Assembly: GCF_000773685.1 (NCBI RefSeq)
Contig: NZ_JPQO01000206.1
Coordinates: 27,874-91,873 of the forward strand
DNA from: Acinetobacter sp. HR7
GTDB taxonomy: Bacteria; Pseudomonadota; Gammaproteobacteria; Pseudomonadales; Moraxellaceae
Direction of reading: 5' to 3'
DNA length: 64,000 bases
Below the pieces are notes generated by a model. That model saw only the letters and a program-made list of their open reading frames with translations. It had not been told where the DNA came from and did no database searches. How positions within the stretch are numbered: position 1 is the first letter of the stretch; each line of letters opens with the position of its first letter. The translations under genes and the position numbers were made by a program. This document shows positions 35,351 to 44,863 of the stretch, piece after piece.

Positions 35351-35800
35351 ATGTTATACCTCGAAGATTTGCATGTCGGAGATACTTTTCAAAGCCGTCG
35401 TTATCAGATGACCAAGGCAGAAATTTTACAGTTTGCTGAAAAATTTGATCCACAGCCTTTTCATACTGATGCACAACAGGCACAAAAGCATCCGATATTT
35501 AAGGGGCTGGCTGCCAGTGGCTGGCATACTGCAGCAGTCGTGATGCGTTTATGGAGTGAATGCTTTCCGATTGCCCATGGTCTGATTGGTACAGACTCAC
35601 ACGTACGCTGGCCTTGCCCCACTCGTCCGGATGATGAAATCCGAATCACCGTCACCATTACAGACATCAAACCTTCGCAACGTAAACCGGATCGTGGCAT
35701 CGTGCGGTATGAAACTCAGGCACTGAATCAACATGATATGGTGTTGTTTACTTCGACCACCAATATTCTGGTTTTTAAACGGGATAGTTCTATAGTTTAG
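35351..35800 (+). CDS. MaoC-like dehydratase / hydratase
   Basis: The 149-residue hotdog-fold protein has the hydratase-2 motif around FDPQPFHTD (catalytic Asp and His) and GWHTAAVVMRL. MaoC-like proteins hydrate or dehydrate acyl thioesters. It follows the ABC exporter gene by 12 bp; no fatty-acid gene adjoins it, so its substrate is unknown. Confidence 0.88.
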   Translation: MLYLEDLHVGDTFQSRRYQMTKAEILQFAEKFDPQPFHTDAQQAQKHPIFKGLAASGWHTAAVVMRLWSECFPIAHGLIGTDSHVRWPCPTRPDDEIRITVTITDIKPSQRKPDRGIVRYETQALNQHDMVLFTSTTNILVFKRDSSIV

Positions 35801-35951
35801 TTTGCTTTTTGCCCACTTTTCGGGCTAATCTGCTAGCAGCCGTTGGACAAGGTGCTGCATTTTGTCCAACAATTTTGCTGATAAAAATGAACTTTTCATG
35901 CCAATATGGGCAAATAAATAGAAAAAATTGACAGAGTGCAACGGATCGCGC

Positions 35952-36980
35952 ATGAAAACGATTGCTCCACGCCAGGACCAAGGCATCCCAGGTGTCTATG
36001 GACTGTTGCTTCTCGACGTTATCTCCCGCTGGGGCTATAACGATGAGTCGCTATTTAAACCTTTTAATCTGACCAGTGAGCAACTGGCTGATCCTGATTT
36101 CCGTATTCCAACTGCCGTGGCCAATGAAATGGTCAAACATGCGCTGAAGCTAACCGGTGAACCGACTTTGGGTTATCACCTCGGTACACAGATGCGCATT
36201 TCCATTCATGGCTTTATTGGCTATGCCATCATGACGGCGAACAATATTACCGAAGCGCTGGTACTCGCGAATCGCTTTATTCAGCTACGCTTACCTTTCT
36301 TGCAGCTGTTTTTTTCCACTTTTGGTGCTAAAGCGACTGTCCAGTTACAAACCGATATTCAACTGGAACCACTACGCACGGAAATCTCGATCGCTTTAAT
36401 GATAGGCCTGATCAGCATGGCAGAAGCAATTACCGGAGTAAAAGATGCAAGTGGCGAAGTTGATTTCGACTTTAAAAAACCGGAAGGTTTTGACCGCTTT
36501 ACAGCGAAGTTTCCTTATCACCAGTTCCGCTTTGAACAGCCACATTTGCTGCTGAGCTTTGATAAAAGCTATATGGCAAACAAACTGGTACATGCCGACC
36601 CGATTGCCAGCCAGATTGCGATTAACCAGTGTGAAGCTGAACTGTCTGCATTGGGTGAACGGCACCGGATTGCGATGCGAGTACGTGACATTCTGACCAA
36701 TTCAGAGCAGCATTATTTAAGTATTGAAGCCGTTGCCGAACGCCTGCATATGTCAGATCGCACCCTGAAACGCCAGCTGGCTGCAGAAGGAACATCCTTC
36801 TCTACTCTGGTCGATGAAGTGCGTTACCGGCATGCAACTTCCCTGCTATCCCGTACCGATTTCACCCTGGAACAGATCGCAGATGAACTCGGATATAGTG
36901 ATGTTGCCAACTTCAGCCGGGCATTTAAACGCTGGAGTGGTCGCAGTCCAAGCAACTGGCGTAAAGATCCGTACCTATAA
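35952..36980 (+). CDS. AraC-family regulator with OruR-type N-terminal domain
   Basis: From the ATG at 35952 it has 342 residues; a TTG 24 bp earlier is an inferior start. The first 200 residues form the large arabinose-binding-like domain of OruR/ArgR/MmsR-type regulators (GYHLGTQMRISIHGFIGYA). The C-terminal double helix-turn-helix reads LSIEAVAERLHMSDRTLKRQL and FTLEQIADELGYSDVANFSRAF. Neighbours (MaoC upstream, gcvH downstream) do not identify a target or inducer. Confidence 0.9.
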   Translation: MKTIAPRQDQGIPGVYGLLLLDVISRWGYNDESLFKPFNLTSEQLADPDFRIPTAVANEMVKHALKLTGEPTLGYHLGTQMRISIHGFIGYAIMTANNITEALVLANRFIQLRLPFLQLFFSTFGAKATVQLQTDIQLEPLRTEISIALMIGLISMAEAITGVKDASGEVDFDFKKPEGFDRFTAKFPYHQFRFEQPHLLLSFDKSYMANKLVHADPIASQIAINQCEAELSALGERHRIAMRVRDILTNSEQHYLSIEAVAERLHMSDRTLKRQLAAEGTSFSTLVDEVRYRHATSLLSRTDFTLEQIADELGYSDVANFSRAFKRWSGRSPSNWRKDPYL

Positions 36981-37052
36981 GCCTTTTGTTTTACGGAAAA
37001 AGAATGTATAAATCATGTCAAAAATGAATTTAAGCGATTTAAGGAGTTATCA

Positions 37053-37427
37053 ATGAATCATCCTTCAGAATTAAAGTACGCAAGTACACATGAATGGGTA
37101 CGCATTGAGGGTGATCTTGTGGTGACTGGTATTTCTGACCATGCACAGGATGCGTTAGGTGACCTGGTCTATGTTGAAGCACCAGAGCTGAATTCTCACG
37201 TTACTGCAGGTCAGCAAGCAGGTGTGGTTGAATCTGTTAAAACTGCATCAGACATTCATGCACCGGTATCAGGTATTGTGGTTGAAATTAACCCTGCACT
37301 GGAAGATGATCCAGACTTTATTAATGATGATCCATACGGCAAAGGCTGGATCTACAAAATCAAGCCAGACAATCTTGCCGATGTTGAAAAGTTATTATCA
37401 AATTCGGAATACGAAGCAGGTCTGTAA
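37053..37427 (+). CDS. gcvH: Glycine cleavage system H protein
   Basis: The 124-residue lipoyl carrier has [22 protein letters not shown] and the lipoylation Lys in [16 protein letters not shown], and ends WIYKIKP...[10 protein letters not shown]. It shuttles the aminomethyl group among P, T and L proteins and can serve as a lipoate donor. It stands alone: no gcvP or gcvT is in the window. AAGGAG precedes the ATG. Its own terminator follows. Confidence 0.97.
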   Translation: MNHPSELKYASTHEWVRIEGDLVVTGISDHAQDALGDLVYVEAPELNSHVTAGQQAGVVESVKTASDIHAPVSGIVVEINPALEDDPDFINDDPYGKGWIYKIKPDNLADVEKLLSNSEYEAGL

Positions 37428-37446
37428 TTTATACCTGTAATGACGA

Positions 37447-37472
37447 ATCAGCCTGCGGGCTGATTTTTTTTA
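37447..37472 (+). terminator. Terminator after gcvH
   Basis: ATCAGCC and GGCTGAT pair across a TGCG loop and are followed by eight or more T. Confidence 0.92.
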
Positions 37473-37663
37473 TGCCAGAAAGCTTTATGAGACTTAAAAG
37501 TGCTCAAAATGACGCCACATTCATCGCATTTTACTGTATTATTCACATATTCTCCCATATAGTCATCGTGACTCGCTTCGATGCCGGACATCGTATTCGG
37601 CATGCTCCATAAAAATAAGACTGATTTTGGCCTAGCGTCTCACATTAAAACTTCAGGACAACT

Positions 37664-38857
37664 ATGAACGCCACACCAATGCCGTTGTGGACAAAGCCGT
37701 TTTTGCTTTGTCTGGCGAATAACCTGTTTCTTTTTATCTTCTATTTTGCTCAAACCACCATTCTGCCGATTTATATCCTTAATGAACTCGGTGGAAACGT
37801 CACACAAGCTGGTCTGACCTTGACCCTATTTATGGCTTCGGCGATTGCCATTCGACCCTTTAGTGGTCTGATCATTGAAAAACTGGGGCAACGTCGCACA
37901 CTGATTCTTTCAGCTACATTATTTAGTGTTATTGCCTTTGGTTATCTGTTTATCAGCAACCTAACAAGCCTCTATGTGCTGCGTTTATTGCATGGCGTGT
38001 GGTTTAGTATTCTGACGACAGTTTTTGTGCCGATCGTAAACCAATTTATTCCGGATCAACGCCGTGGTGAAGGTATGGGCTACTATGGCATGTCGGTGAG
38101 TTTAGGGATTGTTTTAGGACCGCTGATTGGGCTAAGCCTGATTTCTTATTTTAGCTATACGTTTATTACGGCCATTCTGGTAGCGATGGTCTTCATTGGC
38201 TTTGCTTTCTGTTTCTTTATTCCAGTTAAGGAAATTGCACAACCTGAGACTGCCAGTACTGAGAAGAAACATATTAGCCTCAATGACTTTATTGAGAAAA
38301 AATCACTCAGTGTATCCTTACTGGTGATGATGATTTCCTTCTCCTATGCCAGCATCATGTCCTTTATCGCACCTTTTGCCAGTTCGATTCATCTGATGCA
38401 ATATGCGGGATTATTCTTTGTGGTTTTTGCGATTTCCATGATGAGCCTGCGTCCAATTACCGGGAAAATCTACGACCGTAAAGGCCCGCAATATGTCATT
38501 TATCCGTCGATTTTAACGTTTAGTCTGGGCTTATTGGTGTTAAGTCAGGCTCAAAGTTTAATTGGTTTTTTGGGTTCCGCGGTATTGGTCGGTCTAGGCT
38601 TTGGTACTGCTCAGCCTTGTTTGCAAACCTTGGCTATCCAGCGCGCGCCTAAACACCGAATTGGTTATGCAACCTCGACTTTCTATACCTGCTATGATAT
38701 TGGGATTGCCATTGGCTCAATGGTGGTGGGTATGATGATTACTCATCAAAGCTTTAGCTTTGCCTTTATCATCTGTGCCATTCTGACTGCTTTAAGTCTG
38801 CTGTATTTTAAATGGGTGGTCCAGCGTCGACCTCTCTCACAGCTTAAATACTCTTAA
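37664..38857 (+). CDS. Major facilitator superfamily transporter
   Basis: The 397-residue, 12-helix protein has the MFS inter-helix motif GLIIEKLGQRRTLI and the YDRKGPQYVIYPSI repeat in the second half. It resembles the MFS gene at 58799-59995 in length and motifs (RRGEGxGY in both). Likely a drug or metabolite exporter; substrate unknown. No regulator is adjacent. Confidence 0.9.
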   Translation: MNATPMPLWTKPFLLCLANNLFLFIFYFAQTTILPIYILNELGGNVTQAGLTLTLFMASAIAIRPFSGLIIEKLGQRRTLILSATLFSVIAFGYLFISNLTSLYVLRLLHGVWFSILTTVFVPIVNQFIPDQRRGEGMGYYGMSVSLGIVLGPLIGLSLISYFSYTFITAILVAMVFIGFAFCFFIPVKEIAQPETASTEKKHISLNDFIEKKSLSVSLLVMMISFSYASIMSFIAPFASSIHLMQYAGLFFVVFAISMMSLRPITGKIYDRKGPQYVIYPSILTFSLGLLVLSQAQSLIGFLGSAVLVGLGFGTAQPCLQTLAIQRAPKHRIGYATSTFYTCYDIGIAIGSMVVGMMITHQSFSFAFIICAILTALSLLYFKWVVQRRPLSQLKYS

Positions 38858-38863
38858 AATCAA

Positions 38864-38890
38864 AAACCGGAACTCATTGCCGGTTTTTTA
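38864..38890. terminator. Terminator between the MFS gene and pilU
   Basis: AAACCGG pairs with CCGGTTT across a 9-base loop, with A and T tracts, serving both convergent genes. Confidence 0.88.
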
Positions 38891-38907
38891 TTAGGATTGA
38901 ACCCGAT

Positions 38908-40113
38908 TCAAGAAGTCTGTTCTTCAGTCTTGCTTTCGCCATCAGCTTCATCTTCCGGCTTTTTTTCTTCAACCATACTGAATGAAGTAGGATTATTATT
39001 CAGCTCAGGATTAGCTCGACTACTTTTTAGTTTAATTTGTAAACGCAATTCATTAGTTGAATCTGCATTACGTAGTGCCTCTTCATAAGAAATCGCCCCT
39101 TCGTTGTACAAGTCGAACAGTGCCTGATCGAAAGTCTGCATACCGAGTTCACGGGATTTGGCCATAATTGCTTTCAACTCATGGAAATCGCCTTTTAAAA
39201 TCAGGTCAGAAATCAGCGGCGTATTTAACATGATCTCCACTGCTGCACGACGGCCTTGACCATCTTGAGTACGAATTAGACGCTGGGAAATAATGGCTTT
39301 CATATTGGAAGACAGATCCATCAACAACTGATTACGGCGCTCTTCCGGGAAGAAGTTAATAATCCGATCCAAAGTCTGGTTGGCGTTGTTGGCATGTAGT
39401 GTTCCTAGACATAAGTGTCCAGTTTCGGCAAAGGCAATCGCGTGTTCCATGGTTTCGGTATCACGGATCTCGCCAATCAGAATCACATCCGGCGCCTGAC
39501 GTAGGGTATTTTTTAGCGCATTGTGCCAGGAGTGACTGTCTACACCGACTTCACGGTGGGTAATCATGGACTTTTTATGCTTATGCACATATTCCACCGG
39601 ATCTTCTACGGTAATGATATGTCCGGCGGAATTTTCATTCCGGTAATCAATCATCGCTGCCAGTGAGGTCGATTTACCAGACCCAGTCCCCCCAACAACC
39701 AATACTAGCCCGCGTTTTTCCATAATCACATGTTTGAGTGATTCAGGTAATTTCAGTTTCTGGAAGTTCGGAATTTCTGCAGTAATGGTACGGATCACCA
39801 TTCCTACATTGAGCTGTTGCTGAAAAACATTGACACGGAAACGGGAAACACCCGGCACGGTAATGGCAAAGTTACATTCCAGCTCAGTTTCGTATTCCTG
39901 ACGCTGTTTTTCATTCATCAACGCATAAGCAAACAGCTTGGTTTTATCTGCAGTCAGGTTTTGCTGACCAAAAGGTTTCATCAGCCCCTGATGTTTGATA
40001 CTCGGTGGAAAGTCGGCAGTAATAAATAAATCCGAACCACCATATTCCACCACTTTGGTGAGCATATGGTGCATAAATTTACGTGCTTCTTCTAATAACT
40101 CTGCCGTGAACAT
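38908..40113 (-). CDS. pilU: PilU-type type IV pilus retraction ATPase, downstream copy
   Basis: From the ATG at 40113 it has 401 residues. Landmarks are GGSDLFITADFPPS, Walker A GGTGSGKSTS, Asp box (ITVEDPVEYVH), Walker B ILIGEIRD and the His box AETGHLCLGTLHANNANQ. GGSDLFITA and NFFPEERR mark it as PilU, the PilT-dependent paralogue. A 40-residue acidic tail rich in Glu/Lys (KKPEDEADGES) extends beyond usual PilU. A second, closely similar pilU-like gene lies 305 bp upstream on the same strand. Confidence 0.92.
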   Translation of the reverse strand: MFTAELLEEARKFMHHMLTKVVEYGGSDLFITADFPPSIKHQGLMKPFGQQNLTADKTKLFAYALMNEKQRQEYETELECNFAITVPGVSRFRVNVFQQQLNVGMVIRTITAEIPNFQKLKLPESLKHVIMEKRGLVLVVGGTGSGKSTSLAAMIDYRNENSAGHIITVEDPVEYVHKHKKSMITHREVGVDSHSWHNALKNTLRQAPDVILIGEIRDTETMEHAIAFAETGHLCLGTLHANNANQTLDRIINFFPEERRNQLLMDLSSNMKAIISQRLIRTQDGQGRRAAVEIMLNTPLISDLILKGDFHELKAIMAKSRELGMQTFDQALFDLYNEGAISYEEALRNADSTNELRLQIKLKSSRANPELNNNPTSFSMVEEKKPEDEADGESKTEEQTS

Positions 40114-40418
40114 CTGTTTCTCCCCACACTGCAAAATACCTGACCAACTCATGGTTCAGAACTATTTTTTTATGATTTTTATTGTGCAGTGTTTTAAAAT
40201 AACTCTCAAATCATTTTGATTTCTAAAGATAAATTATTCAAAATATTCTGTGACTTGATTCAAGAAAAATACTAATAAAGGGAAATAATCTTGGCATGAT
40301 TAAAATCTAATATTTATGACTATGTAGAAATGAAAGATTTTGGTGGCTCAAAGCTTTGTAAACTTGAAACCACCACTGAGAATTTATCAATCAATTAAAT
40401 TCATAAAACTACAAGATG
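40114..40418. other. AT-rich spacer between the two pilU-like genes
   Basis: No ORF, strong terminator or repeat is visible. It is long enough to hold a separate promoter for the downstream copy. Confidence 0.4.
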
Positions 40419-41597
40419 CTAACTTCTTGATAGTAACGTTTCTTTAGACTGTTCCAGTATGGTCATATTTCCACCTTCTTCCTGAAGGGCGGGATTGATG
40501 CGACCGCTCTTTAATTTGATTTGCAAACGTAATTCGTTACTGGAATCCGCATTGCACAGTGCTTCTTCATAGGAAATCAAACCATCGTTATAAAGGTCAA
40601 ATAGTGCCTGATCAAAGGTTTGCATGCCCTGTTCACGCGATTTCTGCATAATACCTTTCAGCTCATAAAGTTCACCCTTACGGATATAATCTGAGACCAG
40701 CGGCGTATTTAATAACAACTCTACTGCAGCACGGCGGCCTTTACCATCTTCCGTCCGAATCAGACGTTGTGAAATGACCGCTTTAAGATTGGCTGATAAG
40801 TCCAACAATAACTGATTCCGGCGCTCTTCCGGGAAGAAGTTAATAATCCGGTCTAGAGCCTGATCCGCATTACTTGAATGCAGTGTTGCTACACACAGAT
40901 GTCCGGTTTCAGCAAAAGCAATCGCATGCTCCATACTCTCAGTATCGCGGATTTCACCAATAGCAATTACATCTGGTGCCTGACGCATGGCATTCAGCAA
41001 GGCATTATGCCAGGACACACAATCCACCCCAATCTCACGCTGGGTAATCATGGATTTTTTATGCTGATAAACATATTCCACCGGGTCTTCTACAGTAATG
41101 ATATGCCCTTCAGTATTGGCATTTCGATGATCCAGCATTGCAGCCAAAGTCGTGGATTTACCTACCCCCGTTGCCCCCACAATGAGGACTAAGCCGCGTT
41201 TTTCCATAATCACTTTTTTTAACGAATATGGCAGTCCAAGTTGCTCAAAGCTTGGAATATCTGTGCTGACACTTCGGATGACCATACCGACGTTATGCTG
41301 TTGCTGAAAAACATTGACGCGGAAACGGGCAACATCAGGTACACTCATGCTGAAATTGCATTCCATAATGGATTCAAATTCCTGAATCTGACGCTGGTTC
41401 ATTAAAGAATAAGCAAACAATTTGGTTTTATCTGCCGTGAGTTTCTGCTGACCAAAAGGCTTCATCAGCCCTTGCTGTTTAATACTCGGTGGGTAATCTG
41501 CAGTAATAAATAGGTCTGAGCCGCCATATTCCACCACTTTAGTGAGCATATGGTGCATAAATTTACGTGCTTCATCGAGCAGTTCAGGAGTATACAT
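40419..41597 (-). CDS. PilU-type type IV pilus retraction ATPase, upstream copy
   Basis: The 392-residue protein aligns along its whole length with the neighbouring PilU. It shares FMHHMLTKVVEYGGSDLFIT, KQQGLMKPFGQQ, the ITVEDPVEYV box and the LRQIK-type tail (SNELRLQIKLKSGR). Differences include Walker A GATGVGKSTT, IAIGEIRD, and VATLHSSNADQ in place of LGTLHANNANQ. All catalytic motifs are intact, so it should be an active ATPase. The tandem arrangement points to gene duplication followed by divergence. No pilT is in the window. Confidence 0.88.
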   Translation of the reverse strand: MYTPELLDEARKFMHHMLTKVVEYGGSDLFITADYPPSIKQQGLMKPFGQQKLTADKTKLFAYSLMNQRQIQEFESIMECNFSMSVPDVARFRVNVFQQQHNVGMVIRSVSTDIPSFEQLGLPYSLKKVIMEKRGLVLIVGATGVGKSTTLAAMLDHRNANTEGHIITVEDPVEYVYQHKKSMITQREIGVDCVSWHNALLNAMRQAPDVIAIGEIRDTESMEHAIAFAETGHLCVATLHSSNADQALDRIINFFPEERRNQLLLDLSANLKAVISQRLIRTEDGKGRRAAVELLLNTPLVSDYIRKGELYELKGIMQKSREQGMQTFDQALFDLYNDGLISYEEALCNADSSNELRLQIKLKSGRINPALQEEGGNMTILEQSKETLLSRS

Positions 41598-41809
41598 AAG
41601 AAAATCCTCAGCTCATGATCATCTTGGGTATAGAAATAGGTAAGATTGACCATGAATAAATTATTGTTATTGTTAAATTCTTTATAATTTTAAATCTAAT
41701 TTCTTATTATCGAATTTGTCACTTTGCTAAAGTACTGAGTGCTTTTCAATTTCAGCAAATGCCACCTTTCCCCAACGCATTGAGGAAAGGTTTGTTAAGA
41801 CCTAAAGTG

Positions 41810-42859
41810 TTAGGCAATGCGCTTTAAGCCTTCAAGTCGTAAGCAATCAGCTATATTTAACAATAACTGTTCGGTTTTTGTCCAGCCCAGACATCCGTCT
41901 GTTACGGACTGGCCATAAACCATATCCTCGGAAATTTTCTGGTTCCCATCGACCAGATGGCTTTCCAGCATCACCCCCCGAACATGTGTTTCCATACGCT
42001 CTGCCACGATCTGCTGTAACACTTCTGGTTGCAGCATCGGATTTTTAGAGCTATTGCCGTGACTACAATCAATCACCAAAGCTGGCAATTCACCTGCATG
42101 TTTAGCCTTAATTTTAGCAATTTCAGATAACTGGTAGTTTGGGCCACTATTTGCACCACGCAAAATCAGGTGTACTTTTGGATTGCCTTGAGAATGCAGA
42201 ATACATGGCAAACCAGACTGGCTCATGCCCATGAACTGATGCGGATTTGATGCAGACTGAATTGCATCCAGAGCAATCTGGATTGAACCATCGGTGCCAT
42301 TTTTGAAACCGATGCAGTATGGCAGGTGACTGGAAATTTCACGGTGAATCTGGGATTCACTGGTACGCGCACCAATTGCGCCCCAAGCCAGTAGATCGTC
42401 AAAATATGCTGTTGCCATCGGACTCAAGATTTCTGAAGCAATTGGCAGCCCCATTTCAATAATTTTCAAATATAGCGCACGCGATCTGTCTAAACCGAGC
42501 TGCATATTAGAAGAGCCATCCAGTTCAGGGTCATACAGGAAACCTTTCCAGCCCACAGTCGTCCGTGGCTTTTCAATATAAGCACGCATCACCAGAAAAA
42601 TCTGGTCAGCAACTTGAGTCTGTAATTGTTTTAATTTTTCTGCGTATTCCAGTGCGGACGTTTCATCGTGAATGGAGCATGGTCCGGTAATCACCATCAA
42701 ACGGTGATCTTTACCCTCGAGAATGTTCTGTATGGTCTGGCGCTGCTCGGCAATCTGTTTAGCCAATTGTGGAGACAATGGCAATTGTGCCTTGAGTTGT
42801 GCCGGCAGGCTTAATAATGTTTCAGTTTGCTGTTGTTGTGATGTAATAACTTGATTCAT
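41810..42859 (-). CDS. aroG: 3-deoxy-7-phosphoheptulonate (DAHP) synthase, class I
   Basis: From the ATG at 42859 (AAGGA seven bases upstream) it has 349 residues; an ATG three codons earlier sits directly on that ribosome-binding site. Motifs are ITGPCSIHDE, GWKGFLYDPELDGS, IGARTSESQIHRE and IDCSHGNSSKNP. It condenses phosphoenolpyruvate and erythrose-4-phosphate in the first shikimate step. I cannot say which feedback class (AroF, G or H) it belongs to, so the symbol is provisional. The upstream region holds two aromatic-rich leader peptides and an attenuator, showing control by aromatic amino acid supply. Confidence 0.95.
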   Translation of the reverse strand: MNQVITSQQQQTETLLSLPAQLKAQLPLSPQLAKQIAEQRQTIQNILEGKDHRLMVITGPCSIHDETSALEYAEKLKQLQTQVADQIFLVMRAYIEKPRTTVGWKGFLYDPELDGSSNMQLGLDRSRALYLKIIEMGLPIASEILSPMATAYFDDLLAWGAIGARTSESQIHREISSHLPYCIGFKNGTDGSIQIALDAIQSASNPHQFMGMSQSGLPCILHSQGNPKVHLILRGANSGPNYQLSEIAKIKAKHAGELPALVIDCSHGNSSKNPMLQPEVLQQIVAERMETHVRGVMLESHLVDGNQKISEDMVYGQSVTDGCLGWTKTEQLLLNIADCLRLEGLKRIA

Positions 42860-42873
42860 GACTTTCATCCTTT

Positions 42874-42891
42874 GGACTGGGCATACAGTCC
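42874..42891 (-). promoter_or_regulatory. Hairpin directly 5' of the DAHP synthase ribosome-binding site
   Basis: GGACTG and CAGTCC form a 6-bp stem with a 6-base loop, ending one base before the AAAGGA ribosome-binding site (complement at 42868-42873). It has no U tract, so it is not a terminator. It could tune translation initiation together with leader peptide 2, whose stop codon lies seven bases 5' of it. Confidence 0.5.
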
Positions 42892-42897
42892 GAACTT

Positions 42898-43002
42898 TTA
42901 TTTGAGCTTTATGGGTCTATGGGTCTGTGTGCTGAGGTTCATCAACTGGTTAAAGCAGAACCAATAAAAGTTGCTAAAGTATGAATAGTTAAAATAAGTC
43001 AT
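42898..43002 (-). CDS. Second aromatic-rich leader peptide of the DAHP synthase transcript
   Basis: The ORF encodes 34 residues. It begins MTYFNYSYFSNFYWFCF, so ten of the first 17 residues are Tyr, Phe or Trp. GGAG lies six bases before the ATG. It sits after the attenuator terminator, so it is made only from read-through transcripts. Overlapping hairpins (TGGTT/AACCA and GGTTC/GAACC) in its distal half are mutually exclusive and could respond to a stalled ribosome. No terminator separates it from the synthase gene. Translational control is a hypothesis. Confidence 0.7.
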   Translation of the reverse strand: MTYFNYSYFSNFYWFCFNQLMNLSTQTHRPIKLK

Positions 43003-43037
43003 GGCTGTCTCCAAAGTTTTTCAAAAATCACATGCAT

Positions 43038-43115
43038 AAAAAAACCTGATCAGGGTTGCCGATCAGGTATTAACTGGGTGGGCAACCTTTTTATTGCCCG
43101 AACGCGTTCAGGCAA
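43038..43115 (-). promoter_or_regulatory. Five-segment transcription attenuator of the DAHP synthase gene
   Basis: Reading the minus strand: segments 1 and 2 form a hairpin (TTGCC..GAACGCGTTC..GGCAA, 43094-43115). Segment 2 (GGGCAA) can instead pair with segment 3 (TTGCCC, within 43080-43087). Segment 3 (GGTTGCC) can also pair with segment 4 (GGCAACC, 43054-43060). The terminator is ACCTGATC (43061-43068) with GATCAGGT (43044-43051) followed by seven U (43038-43044), and segment 4 lies in its loop. Stalled ribosome on the leader favours 1:2 and 3:4 (read-through); a ribosome at the leader stop favours 2:3 and termination. The pairing is seen; the switch is inferred. Confidence 0.78.
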
Positions 43116-43172
43116 TTATCTAAACTGCCAAAAATAAAAATAAGCGTTTGAGATTACAGGTTGCTTGAGCAT
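43116..43172 (-). CDS. Aromatic leader peptide 1 of the DAHP synthase attenuator
   Basis: The 18-residue ORF reads MLKQPVISNAYFYFWQFR, with Tyr-Phe-Tyr-Phe-Trp-Gln-Phe just before the end. Its stop codon directly abuts segment 1 of the attenuator, as in classical amino-acid attenuation (trp, phe). There is no clear ribosome-binding site, which is the weak point. An alternative overlapping 10-codon ORF starts a few bases earlier (MYYITCSSNL). The clustered aromatic codons would sense Tyr, Phe and Trp tRNA charging. Confidence 0.75.
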   Translation of the reverse strand: MLKQPVISNAYFYFWQFR

Positions 43173-43207
43173 GTGATGTAATACATAAAAATGTGAATAT
43201 GAAATTT

Positions 43208-43236
43208 AAAATACGCGGTCTATGGAGATTTGACAA
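43208..43236 (-). promoter_or_regulatory. Sigma-70-type promoter of the DAHP synthase leader
   Basis: On the minus strand, TTGTCA (43231-43236) and TATTTT (43208-43213) are spaced by exactly 17 bases. Transcription would start near 43200, some 30 bases before leader peptide 1. Confidence 0.65.
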
Positions 43237-43590
43237 GTCCCCAGCGTAAAAAAATATTGATGAATTTTCTTACTGTTACTTATCATTCTGCATATTTAAG
43301 AAAAATAGAAAACGGGCAAGCCTCAAAAATCTATCAGACCTTACCTCCTTCATCTTGTATCTTTCGTAAACAAAATTAATGCGAAACACGATTTCAGGCA
43401 TCTCGAATTGCATATTTCTCCTGTTCCCACGTCAGGCGTGATTCAGCCTTTGACCTGTTCTTATTTAATTTTAGATCGGATTCGACACCTTCAAAATGGG
43501 TATTGGTATCATAATTGGCATAATTTCCATAACCGCTCTGATAAGTCTAAGCGTCAAATGTATCCAAATTAAAATAAAATACTCATAAAA
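43237..43590. other. Intergenic stretch without recognised gene
   Basis: I see no coding potential or strong repeat here apart from the flanking DAHP synthase promoter and frmA terminator. Short AT-rich words and a TTCTTATTTAATTTTAGATC block are unremarkable. Confidence 0.4.
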
Positions 43591-43613
43591 AAAGACCGGT
43601 TTTAACCGGTCTT
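43591..43613 (-). terminator. Terminator after the class III alcohol dehydrogenase gene
   Basis: AAAGACCGGTT and AACCGGTCTTT form a near-perfect palindrome with flanking A/T tracts. Confidence 0.9.
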
Positions 43614-43631
43614 TTTACTGTTCAATTGTTC

Positions 43632-44741
<1,110 letters not shown>

Positions 44742-44863
44742 TTACAACTTTCCTTTGTTCGCTGTTTTAACAGATGACTAACAGTAACCTCTTTCTATTC
44801 TGAGATTCAACCATTAACATCCACAATATAGGATGAAAAAAACCAATAATTGATGGAAACTCA

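Noticed and set aside
36981..37052. Glycine riboswitch upstream of gcvH
   Set aside because: The gap is only 72 bp and has no visible tandem aptamer-like structure.
43162..43194. Overlapping 10-codon ORF MYYITCSSNL as the attenuator leader
   Set aside because: It has only two aromatic codons and stops well before segment 1. The ORF ending YFYFWQFR fits the attenuator geometry better.
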